Translations under genes and position numbers: made by a program | Notes under the pieces: generated by a model | Told to the model about the DNA's origin: nothing | The model's database searches: none | Seen by the model: only the letters and a program-made list of their open reading frames with translations | Source: Acidobacteriota bacterium | GTDB taxonomy: Bacteria > Acidobacteriota > Vicinamibacteria > Vicinamibacterales > UBA2999 | Assembly: GCA_021730945.1 (NCBI GenBank) | Contig: JAKFYH010000031.1 | Location: forward strand, 1 to 63,399 | Direction of reading: 5' to 3' | DNA: 63,399 nt | Shown here: piece after piece, positions 50,481-58,895 of the stretch | How positions within the stretch are numbered: position 1 is the first letter of the stretch | How the letters are laid out: each line of letters begins with the position of its first letter

Positions 50481-51983
50481 CTATCTTTCGTAGCTCTCGC
50501 GTTTCGCCGAGGCCGACAGCTTCACCAGGTAGCGCGCCGGATCGGCGCGGAATAACTGCCGGAGTTCGTCGAGGCTGCGCGCGCCGCCGTAGCTGATCGA
50601 CGAGCACAAGTGTTTGAGAATGTCCTGCACCAGCGGCCGCACCGAGCCGCGGGCCGGGACGCTGACTTCGGTGCCCTCGGCGCCGAGCGCTTCGAGGTCG
50701 ACCACTTCGTCGTCCTCGACGTCGAGCCGATCGCGAATCGCCTGAATCGACGCCATGCCGCGCAGGACCTTGAAGGGCACCTTGACCGAGCGCTGCTGGT
50801 CGGGCAGCACGACCGATTTCTGCACCACATCGCCCGGCGTTTCCTCGGTGCCGGCAAACATGCTGCCCAGCATCACGGTGTCGCCGCCAAAGAGCAGCGC
50901 CTCGAGAATGGCGCCGTGGCGCTTGATGCCGCCGTCGGCAATCAGCGGCACGCCGCCCTCGCCGGCGCCCTGGCGGCATTCAACGAGCGCCTGCAACTGC
51001 GGCACGCCGAAGCTGGTGGTCAGCCGGGTCGTGCAGCCGCCACCGGGGCCGATCCCGACCTTGATGGCATTGACACCACGCTCGGCGAGGAACCGCACCC
51101 CGTCGGCGGTGGCCACGTTGCCGGCCACCAGTTCGACTGCCGGAAAGGCCTTGCGGAACCCGTCGAGCGCCCGCGCCATCACCGTCGAATGACCGTGGGC
51201 AATGTCGATCACGATCACGTCGACGTGCGCTTTCACCAACTCGGCGGCGCGCTCAAGGTAGTCGCCGGTGGCGCCGATGGCGGCGCCCACGCGCAGCCGT
51301 CCGTGATCGTCACGGGTGGCGAACGGCAGGCGCACCTGGCGGTCGATGTCCCTGGCGGTGATCAGGCCGAGCAGCGTGCCATCGCCGCCGACCAGTGGCA
51401 GCTTCTTGACCTTGCGCTCGACCATGATGGTTTCGGCCGCCGCGAGCGTCAGCTCGCCGTGCCCGACGACGAGCGCGGGCAGCGGGGTCATGCGTGAGGC
51501 GACGGTGCCCTGGGTGCGGTCGACGAATCGCAGGTCGCGCTCGGTGAGCAGTCCCTGCAGCCGCCGTTGGGCGTCGACCACCACCAGCGTGCCGGCGCGG
51601 CGCTGCTTCATCAACGCCGCCGCCGCCGACAGCGGCGTCTCGGGGGTTACGGCATACGGGTCGCGGATGATGATGTGCTGCATCCGCTTGACCTTTTGTA
51701 CCTCGCGCACCTGCGGTTCGATGTCGCCGCTGCGAAAGCCGCGATCGATGATGCCGAGGCCGCCTTCTTCGGCCTGGACGATGGCCATCGGCGCGCGGGT
51801 GACGGTGTCCATGTTGGCCGATACCAGCGGCCGCTTGAGCGTGATGTGCGTGGAGAACCGGCAGGACAGGTCGATGGCGGCCGGGTCGCGGCGCTCGATC
51901 ACGCTGAACTGCGGGCGCAGGAGGAAGTCGTCGAAGGTGGCGCCGCGCACCAGATCCGCCAGGACGTCGAAGCCTGAAGCCAT
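50481..51983 (-). CDS. IMP dehydrogenase / GMP reductase-like protein with CBS pair
   Basis: A 500-residue IMPDH-family protein: catalytic barrel (SANMDTVT, ELVAGNVATADG), two CBS motifs inserted at about residues 110-220 (MKQRRAGTLVVVDAQRRLQG), then the cysteine loop GIGPGGGCTTRLTT rather than the usual GSICTTR. The flap region reads LRGMASIQAI and EGTEVSVPARGSVRP instead of YRGMGS and VPYKG. These changes fit a divergent IMPDH-related group such as GuaB1/GMP reductase, or an IMPDH paralog. Which reaction it performs cannot be settled here. Confidence 0.82.
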   Translation of the reverse strand: MASGFDVLADLVRGATFDDFLLRPQFSVIERRDPAAIDLSCRFSTHITLKRPLVSANMDTVTRAPMAIVQAEEGGLGIIDRGFRSGDIEPQVREVQKVKRMQHIIIRDPYAVTPETPLSAAAALMKQRRAGTLVVVDAQRRLQGLLTERDLRFVDRTQGTVASRMTPLPALVVGHGELTLAAAETIMVERKVKKLPLVGGDGTLLGLITARDIDRQVRLPFATRDDHGRLRVGAAIGATGDYLERAAELVKAHVDVIVIDIAHGHSTVMARALDGFRKAFPAVELVAGNVATADGVRFLAERGVNAIKVGIGPGGGCTTRLTTSFGVPQLQALVECRQGAGEGGVPLIADGGIKRHGAILEALLFGGDTVMLGSMFAGTEETPGDVVQKSVVLPDQQRSVKVPFKVLRGMASIQAIRDRLDVEDDEVVDLEALGAEGTEVSVPARGSVRPLVQDILKHLCSSISYGGARSLDELRQLFRADPARYLVKLSASAKRESYER

Positions 51984-52000
51984 GCCGCTACTCTACCTGT

Positions 52001-52070
52001 CTCGCCGTAGCTTTGGTGCAGGCGGACCTGACTCGCCTTAGCTTTAGCGAAGTGGACCGGTCTGGCCGTA
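52001..52070. repeat. Two degenerate 31-bp direct repeats
   Basis: Copy A at 52001-52031 and copy B from 52032 share CTCGCC, TAGCTTT and GGACC blocks at the same spacing. The array lies between the divergent IMPDH-like and YgjP-like genes. A third fragment (TCTGGCCGTAAG) follows at 52061. Confidence 0.5.
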
Positions 52071-52081
52071 AGATTACACGG

Positions 52082-52699
52082 GTGACGCAGACCGCGCAGA
52101 TCACGGGAGCCGCTCCAACCTCGATGCAGCTCGATCTGCCGTTTCGCGTTGCCCCGACGGTGCTGGTGCGGCACCAATGGGCCCGCCGCTACATCCTGCG
52201 GGTGCTCGATGACGGCACGCTGCGGGTGACGTTGCCGCGCTGGGGCTCGAAGCGAGAGGCGCTGGCGTTTGTCGAGCAGAGCCGGCCCTGGATCGAGCGG
52301 CAGCGCGCCGCCCGCCAGGCGCGCCCGGCGGTGGTCCATCCCGACGAACCGGGATTGCGCCGGCGGGCGCTACGCGAGTTGCCGCCCGCGCTTACGGCGC
52401 TGGCGGCGGCCCATGACATTTCGGTCACGCGCATCTCGGTGCGCAATCAGCGGTCGCGCTGGGGCGCCTGTTCGGCTGCCGGCGCCATCACCCTCAATTG
52501 GCGGCTGATCCTGGTGCCGGAGTATGTGCGCGAGTACGTGATGCTGCACGAGTTGATGCACCGGCGCGAGTTGAATCACTCCGCCCGGTTCTGGCGGCAT
52601 GTACAGGCGGTCTGCCCGCGGCACCGGGAGGCGCGGCAGTGGCTGCTGACCGAAGGACAGCGGCTCTTTACCGGTCCGGCCGCGAGCGGCGAGTGTTAG
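52082..52699 (+). CDS. YgjP/SprT-like metalloprotease
   Basis: A 205-residue metallopeptidase of the YgjP (DUF45) group. The zinc motif is VMLHELMHRRELNHSARFW, an HExxH with the downstream histidine. Upstream is NQRSRWGACSAAGAITLNWRLILVP, a family hallmark. The start is GTG 52082; an ATG at 52124 would also work. The molecular role of the family is poorly defined. It precedes the OMP gene by 8 nt and may be co-transcribed. Confidence 0.85.
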   Translation: MTQTAQITGAAPTSMQLDLPFRVAPTVLVRHQWARRYILRVLDDGTLRVTLPRWGSKREALAFVEQSRPWIERQRAARQARPAVVHPDEPGLRRRALRELPPALTALAAAHDISVTRISVRNQRSRWGACSAAGAITLNWRLILVPEYVREYVMLHELMHRRELNHSARFWRHVQAVCPRHREARQWLLTEGQRLFTGPAASGEC

Positions 52700-52707
52700 G
52701 AGACCTG

Positions 52708-53277
52708 ATGAAGCGGATGATCGTGTTCGCGGTGTGTGTGTGCGCCCTGGTGACGGCGGGGGCGACTCGTGCCGAAGCGCAATTGAGCATGGGCGCGTTT
52801 CGTGGCTATCTCACCGGGCAGGTGGGCCTCGGCGCCGGCGGCGACCTGTCCAACCCGGTGCTGACGCCAGGCGTGGCGGTGTCGGTCCAGGAGGCCAATG
52901 GCTGGGGCGCCGAGTTTGACTTCGGTTATGCGGCCGATGCCGAAGCCGGCCGCCAGGTGCTCGATGTGGCAACCTACATGTTCAACGGCAACTGGATGCA
53001 GCCGCGCGGGCGCCTGCGGCCGTTTGCCTCGGCGGGTGCCGGCCTGATCCAGGCGGACGGGTGCGACGCGCCCTGCTCGCGCCCGGCCAAGACGTTCGAT
53101 CTGGGCTTGAACGCCGGCGGCGGCGCCATCTACGCCGCCAACGACATCGTCGGCTTGCGTGCCGATGTCCGCTACTTCCGGACCCTGGCCGATCATCCGG
53201 ACCTGGGGCGCGCCGACCAACTGGGGTTCTGGCGCATTGCCGTGGGGGTCACCTTCCAATGGGTCATCGTTCCGTAA
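52708..53277 (+). CDS. Outer-membrane beta-barrel protein
   Basis: A 189-residue protein with a signal peptide (MKRMIVFAVCVCALVTAGATRAEAQ) and alternating beta-strands (GAFRGYLTGQVGLGAGG, FGYAADAEAG, LRPFASAGAGLIQADG) ending IAVGVTFQWVIVP, like small OmpA/OmpW barrels. Two cysteines (CDAPC) may form a loop disulfide. TAGGAGAC precedes ATG. Its 3' end overlaps the next gene by 19 nt. Confidence 0.78.
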   Translation: MKRMIVFAVCVCALVTAGATRAEAQLSMGAFRGYLTGQVGLGAGGDLSNPVLTPGVAVSVQEANGWGAEFDFGYAADAEAGRQVLDVATYMFNGNWMQPRGRLRPFASAGAGLIQADGCDAPCSRPAKTFDLGLNAGGGAIYAANDIVGLRADVRYFRTLADHPDLGRADQLGFWRIAVGVTFQWVIVP

Positions 53278-54128
53278 CACTCGTAGTCGGCGTCATGCTG
53301 CTGTCGGCCGGCAGCTTTGCCCAGCAGGCTGCGCAGTGGGAGCTGGTTGTCCTCGGTATCGCGCAGGATGGCGGCATTCCTCAACTCGGATGCGAGCGGC
53401 CGATCTGCCAGGAGATTCGCGCCGGCAAGCGGCCGGCGGAGAAGGTGGCGAGTCTCGGCCTGATCGAACGGCGCACCGGCGCGTCGTACGTGTTCGATGC
53501 CACGCCGGATTTTCCGGCGCAGATGCAGCGGTTGACCGGCGGCAAGCTGCCGGCCGGAATCTTCCTCACACACGCGCACATGGGCCACTACACCGGTCTC
53601 ATGTTCCTCGGCCGCGAGGTGGTCAATGCCCCATCGGTGCCGGTTTATGCCACCGAGCGCATGGGAGCCTTCCTGCGCGGCAACGGGCCGTGGAGCCAGT
53701 TGGTGTCGATTCCAAACATCGCGCTGCGGACACTCACCTACGATCAGCCCATTGCGCTCGACGGCGGCGTCACCGTGACCGCGTTCAAGGTGCCGCACCG
53801 CGACGAGTTTTCCGACACGGTCGGATTCCGCATCAGCGGCCCGAATCGATCGGCGTTGTTCATTCCCGATATCGATCGGTGGGAGAAGTGGGAGCGCAGC
53901 ATCCGCGACGTGGCGAGCACGGTCGACTACGCGTTTCTCGATGGCACTTTCGCTACCGCGACTGAGATCAACCGGCCGATCGAGGACATTCCGCATCCGC
54001 TCATGAGCCGCACTCGCGAACTGCTCAAGGGCGTGAAGGCCAAGCTGTGGTTCATTCACATCAACAACAGCAACGCCGAGATCGATGGCCCGGACGTTGT
54101 CAAGGAAGGCATGACCTTCCCGATGTAG
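53259..54128 (+). CDS. Secreted metallo-beta-lactamase-fold hydrolase
   Basis: A 289-residue MBL-fold protein with an N-terminal signal (MGHRSVTLVVGVMLLSAGSFAQQ). Metal-site motifs are LTHAHMGHYTGLMF, where the usual HxHxDH has Gly in place of Asp, and FKVPHRDEFSDTVGF and HINNSNAE later. The start (ATG 53259) lies inside the OMP gene. It resembles PqqB-like hydrolases, but substrate is unknown. The missing aspartate suggests one metal or altered chemistry. Confidence 0.78.
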   Translation: MGHRSVTLVVGVMLLSAGSFAQQAAQWELVVLGIAQDGGIPQLGCERPICQEIRAGKRPAEKVASLGLIERRTGASYVFDATPDFPAQMQRLTGGKLPAGIFLTHAHMGHYTGLMFLGREVVNAPSVPVYATERMGAFLRGNGPWSQLVSIPNIALRTLTYDQPIALDGGVTVTAFKVPHRDEFSDTVGFRISGPNRSALFIPDIDRWEKWERSIRDVASTVDYAFLDGTFATATEINRPIEDIPHPLMSRTRELLKGVKAKLWFIHINNSNAEIDGPDVVKEGMTFPM

Positions 54129-54235
54129 GTCGGGCGGCCGATGTCGTTACCGTCATCTGTTGTCAGTTGCGGTCTTGCCAATAGGCACCTCGGACTCGCG
54201 AATTGATCAGCACGAGGCAGTAAGATAGGGCTTCG

Positions 54236-54835
54236 ATGGTCGCTGCCGGTCCGACACCACCAACGGCTGAGTTGCCGTTTCCGAACGTCCCGCTGATCCA
54301 TAGACCCGGCGACATCCCGGCTCCGGCGACCCTGGCGCGCCCGCCGCTGGCGGTTCGTAAGCGTCTGCTGGTGGTGGACGACGAACAGCCGGTCCTGAAG
54401 CTGCTGGTGAAGGTGCTCTCGGTCGACAACTACGAGATTCAGTCCACCGACTCCGGCGTGGCAGCCGCTGAACTGCTCGCGATGCCTGGCTTTCGTGGCG
54501 TCGACCTGCTGGTCACCGACCTGATGATGCCGAAGATGAGCGGCCGCGAGTTGGCGGTCGTGGTGCGGCAGCGGTATCCGGCCGCGCGCGTGTTGTACGT
54601 GACCGGATTTGCCGACACGCTGTTCACCGGCGTCAATGAACTCGGCGAAGGCGAGTCGTTCATCGAAAAGCCGTTTGGCGCCGAAGGCCTGCTCGAGGCG
54701 GCGCGCTTGCTGATGTTCGGCCACATTTCGGACGGCCAGGAACCCAAGGACAAGCGCGACTCCCAGGAAGATTGGTCCGACGATCGACTGCGCGCCAAGG
54801 TGGTGCGACTGTTGCGGCGCCTGCGCTTCGCTTAA
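54236..54835 (+). CDS. Response regulator receiver protein
   Basis: A 199-residue single-domain response regulator. The receiver (about residues 42-160) carries LLVVDDEQPV, the phosphoacceptor in LLVTDLMMPKMSGRE, LYVTGFAD and FIEKPFG. There is no DNA-binding output domain; a 40-residue Pro-rich N-terminus and a basic tail (RAKVVRLLRRLRFA) flank it. No kinase gene adjoins, so it is an orphan. Confidence 0.9.
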   Translation: MVAAGPTPPTAELPFPNVPLIHRPGDIPAPATLARPPLAVRKRLLVVDDEQPVLKLLVKVLSVDNYEIQSTDSGVAAAELLAMPGFRGVDLLVTDLMMPKMSGRELAVVVRQRYPAARVLYVTGFADTLFTGVNELGEGESFIEKPFGAEGLLEAARLLMFGHISDGQEPKDKRDSQEDWSDDRLRAKVVRLLRRLRFA

Positions 54836-54856
54836 TCGGCGTGGGTCCGGTCGACC

Positions 54857-55630
<774 letters not shown>

Positions 55631-55675
55631 ACGACGAGATTCTGCCTCCAACCCGGTCTCGTGTCATCAAGGTTC

Positions 55676-55720
55676 AGGGGCCGCAGATGCCACAGATGAC
55701 GCGAGATGACGCAGATTGGG
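55676..55720. repeat. Dispersed repeat copy
   Basis: GGGGCCGCAGATGCCACAG followed by ATGACGCGAGATGACGCAG is a copy of the dispersed repeat, in the GCAGATGACGCAGAT orientation. It lies between the SDR and DUF3553 genes. Confidence 0.7.
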
Positions 55721-55785
55721 TTCTCGAGTGCGCGCGCGGCGAAACGCACGGCGATCTCGTCGCGAGGCGCTATGCTGGAATCAGC

Positions 55786-56085
55786 ATGACCATTGAGGCA
55801 GGGCAGCACGTCCGCCATCGCTCGCGGTTGGAGTGGGGGATTGGCAAGGTCGAGGGCAGTAACGGCGAGAGCGTGTTCGTGCGCTTCGGCGATCAGTTGA
55901 AGACCATCAAGATCTCGTTCGCGGAGGAGTTCCTGGAGGCGGTGACGGCCGTTGAGTTGGAGGCACTGAAGCCGGTCGCCCGCGCCGGCCCTGCCGTGGG
56001 CCGCACCCCACAATGCCCGGAATGCGGCCGGGCGCTGTTTCGAGGTGCCGACGGGGAGTGGCGGGCCTGTTCGCACTGCGCGTAA
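55786..56085 (+). CDS. DUF3553-like protein with zinc ribbon
   Basis: A 99-residue protein. The N-terminal part (GQHVRHRSRLEWGIGKVEGSNGES) is a DUF3553-like SH3 barrel, as in UvrD/PcrA tails that bind RNA polymerase. The C-terminus has PQCPECGRALF and WRACSHC, a four-Cys zinc ribbon. The ATG at 55786 is chosen because the upstream frame runs through the dispersed repeat. It could bind nucleic acid or RNA polymerase. Confidence 0.68.
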   Translation: MTIEAGQHVRHRSRLEWGIGKVEGSNGESVFVRFGDQLKTIKISFAEEFLEAVTAVELEALKPVARAGPAVGRTPQCPECGRALFRGADGEWRACSHCA

Positions 56086-56126
56086 TCGTTGAGCCGGGCT
56101 CTTGCTTCGTATAGAGTCTCGCCAAC

Positions 56127-58784
56127 ATGCGTCTGCTCGTGATGGCGTTGGGCGTGGCGCTCGCCGTGGCAGGGCCAGATGGCCAGCGGCCGCGTGCGCT
56201 TCCCCTTGAGGCACCACAGGCCTTCGCCATCACCCCTTCTGAAGGACCCATCGCCGGCGGAACCGACGTAATCGTCAGCGGCGCCGGTTTCACGGGTGCC
56301 ACGATTCGCATCGACGATCGGCCTGTCACGCCGATGGCGCACTCCGATACCTCGATCCATCTGCGGATGGCCGCGCACGATAACGGCTACGTCATCGTCA
56401 GCATCCGCCGCGCGACCGGCGAAATCTCATACGCGAAATATCTCTATGTGCCGCCCCGCCTCGATGACATCCCGCCGGGGTACATCACCACGGTGGCGGG
56501 TGTCGGCGGTTTCAAGGGCGACTTTGGCCCGGCGCTCGACGCCATGGTGCTGCCGCGAAACCTGGTCTACGACCAGTACGGCAATCTGTACGTCGCCGAG
56601 AGTGACTACGACGTCGTATCGCGCATTCGGCCCGACGGCGTCATCGAGCGGTTCGCCGGCGCCGGCACCGCGGCCATCATCAATAGCTCGTGCTGTGGCG
56701 ACGGCGGCCCTGCCTCACAGGCTGTCATCAGATTCCCGCGCGGGGTGGCCACCGACACCGCCGGCAATGTATACATCGGCGACGTCGGATTCCGAGTCAG
56801 GCGGGTCGATGCGGGGACCGGCGTAATCACGACCATTGCCGGCACCGGCGTGAAGGGATTCTCGGGTGACGGAGGGCCCGCCCTGGCGGCCACCGTGGGG
56901 CAGCCCACCTATCTGGCGTATACCAACGGGACGCTGTTCTTCCTCGATTTCGAGAACCTTCGCATCCGCAAGGTCGATGCGAGCGGCATTATCGCGACCG
57001 TGGCAGGAAACGGTGCCAGGGGATTCCGCGGTGATGGCGGCCCCGCGGTCGACGCGTCGTTCGACTTCACCTACAACTCCGACGATGCGGGCCTGGCCGC
57101 GGATTCCAGCGGCAACCTGTTTGTGATTGACGCGGGCAATGCCCGCGTGCGCCGGATCGACGCGGTGACCGGACGAATCTCCACGTTCGCCCAGTTTACG
57201 GCCGGCGACTTTCCCGAGGGCATTGCCGCCGACCGGGAGGGCAACATCTACTACACCAACGCGAATCGGATCTTGAAGCTGTCGCCGTCGGGCGCGGTGC
57301 TCAAGAGCTGGGGCGCCCAGCCGGGCGACCTTGTTCCGGACGGCACGCCGCTCGACCGTGTGCGCTTCGGGTATATCACCGGCATTACGTTCGATGCTGC
57401 GGGCAACCTGGTGTATTCAGATCAGGCGGTCCACCGGGTGCGCCGGATGAACTTCTCGACCAACACCGTCGAAACCATTGCGGGGTTTTCGCCGGGGAGC
57501 ATCGGTGAGGAGGGACCGGCCGTCGGAGCGGCGTTGCAGCTGGCCGACAACGGCGGCGATGTCGCGCTGGCTCAGAATGGCGATCTACTCGTCGCCGATG
57601 AGGCGGTGCGCCGGATCTCCATGACGACGGGCATGATCAAGACCGTCGCGGGCCGGGCGCTGCATATTGGATCACAGAGCTCCCTCAATCATGTCCCGGC
57701 GCTGACCGCCTACATTGGGGCGATGGCCCTGTTCGTCGGTCCCAACGACGAGCTCGATACCGTCGGGTTTACCAGCGTTCCGTATCACATTGATGCCAAC
57801 GGGATCGCGCACATCCTGGCCGATCATGAGATCCACTGCGGGCCCCTCGGCGATGGCGGACTGGCTACGGCGGCCACCCTGTGCCAGCCCTGGGACATCG
57901 TGCGCGACCGGGACGGACACGTGTTCATCGCCGACACGAACAATAACCGGATTCGGCGCATCGACGCCCGCACGGGTGTCATCAGCACGATCGCCGGCAA
58001 CAACAGCCCCGTGAACGGGTTCGAGAATTATGGACAGGGGTCATTTTGTGGCGACGGCGGACCGGCGGCCGACGCGTGCCTCAACACGCCGGCCTCGATC
58101 GCCTTCGACGGCAGGGGCAATCTCTTTGTCTCGGATTCCTTCAACCATCGCATCCGCCGCATTGACTCCGCGGGCGTCATCACCACCTGGCTTCAATGGA
58201 CCGAGGGATTGTTCGCCACCACGATTCGTTTCGATCGCGCCGGTAACCTCTATACGAACATCGGCGACCGCCTGATTCGGATTGATCCGTCGCGCGTGAT
58301 CACAACGATCGCCGGAATGGACGGCAAGGGGGGCCGGGTCCACAGCGGATTCAGCGGCGACGGCGGACCGGCGGTGCAGGCCCTCATCAACAAGGTGGCT
58401 TTCGCGTCCGGTATCGCCATCAATGACCGAGGCGATGTCTTCTTCGCCGACGGGGCCAACCGGCGCGTGAGAGCCGTCCGTCAGGGCGCGACCATCGGGC
58501 CGTCGTGCGGCCCGCCGATCGACTGGCCGGGATTTCTTCGCGGCTCGGTGAGCGGCCGGAACGTGACGTTGACGTGGGACTTCGCCACCGGCGCGACCTC
58601 CTATCGAATCGAAGCCGGATCAACTTCCGGGCGAGCCGATCTGGTCGACATCGACACGGGGAGCCCCGCCACGACGTTCGTGGCGTCTGGCCTGGCCGTC
58701 GGTACCTACCTCTTTCGCGCACGAGCCAAGAGTCCATGCGGCATCAGCAACACGACGAACGAGGTCCCGATCCGCGTTCAATAG
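56127..58784 (+). CDS. Secreted NHL-repeat protein with IPT and FN3-like domains
   Basis: An 885-residue protein. A short signal precedes an IPT/TIG-like domain (about 32-110: ITPSEGPIAGGTDVIVSGAGF), then a long run of NHL-type repeats (about 115-790) with GNLYVAESDY, GNVYIGDVGF and VFIADTNNNRIRRIDARTG, each followed by an ITTIAG step. The end (about 795-885) is fibronectin-III-like (NVTLTWDFATGATSYRIEAGS). NHL repeats form beta-propellers that bind protein or RNA. It is probably an exported binding or structural protein. Confidence 0.88.
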   Translation: MRLLVMALGVALAVAGPDGQRPRALPLEAPQAFAITPSEGPIAGGTDVIVSGAGFTGATIRIDDRPVTPMAHSDTSIHLRMAAHDNGYVIVSIRRATGEISYAKYLYVPPRLDDIPPGYITTVAGVGGFKGDFGPALDAMVLPRNLVYDQYGNLYVAESDYDVVSRIRPDGVIERFAGAGTAAIINSSCCGDGGPASQAVIRFPRGVATDTAGNVYIGDVGFRVRRVDAGTGVITTIAGTGVKGFSGDGGPALAATVGQPTYLAYTNGTLFFLDFENLRIRKVDASGIIATVAGNGARGFRGDGGPAVDASFDFTYNSDDAGLAADSSGNLFVIDAGNARVRRIDAVTGRISTFAQFTAGDFPEGIAADREGNIYYTNANRILKLSPSGAVLKSWGAQPGDLVPDGTPLDRVRFGYITGITFDAAGNLVYSDQAVHRVRRMNFSTNTVETIAGFSPGSIGEEGPAVGAALQLADNGGDVALAQNGDLLVADEAVRRISMTTGMIKTVAGRALHIGSQSSLNHVPALTAYIGAMALFVGPNDELDTVGFTSVPYHIDANGIAHILADHEIHCGPLGDGGLATAATLCQPWDIVRDRDGHVFIADTNNNRIRRIDARTGVISTIAGNNSPVNGFENYGQGSFCGDGGPAADACLNTPASIAFDGRGNLFVSDSFNHRIRRIDSAGVITTWLQWTEGLFATTIRFDRAGNLYTNIGDRLIRIDPSRVITTIAGMDGKGGRVHSGFSGDGGPAVQALINKVAFASGIAINDRGDVFFADGANRRVRAVRQGATIGPSCGPPIDWPGFLRGSVSGRNVTLTWDFATGATSYRIEAGSTSGRADLVDIDTGSPATTFVASGLAVGTYLFRARAKSPCGISNTTNEVPIRVQ

Positions 58785-58895
58785 CAACGTCAATGCTCAG
58801 GGAATGTCGGTGGCCGCACCGAGCGTGGCGAGGGAAACGAGCCGCAAGAGTGGCCGCGGGTTAGGATGTAGGGTCCGTGTCCCCAGGTGAACACC

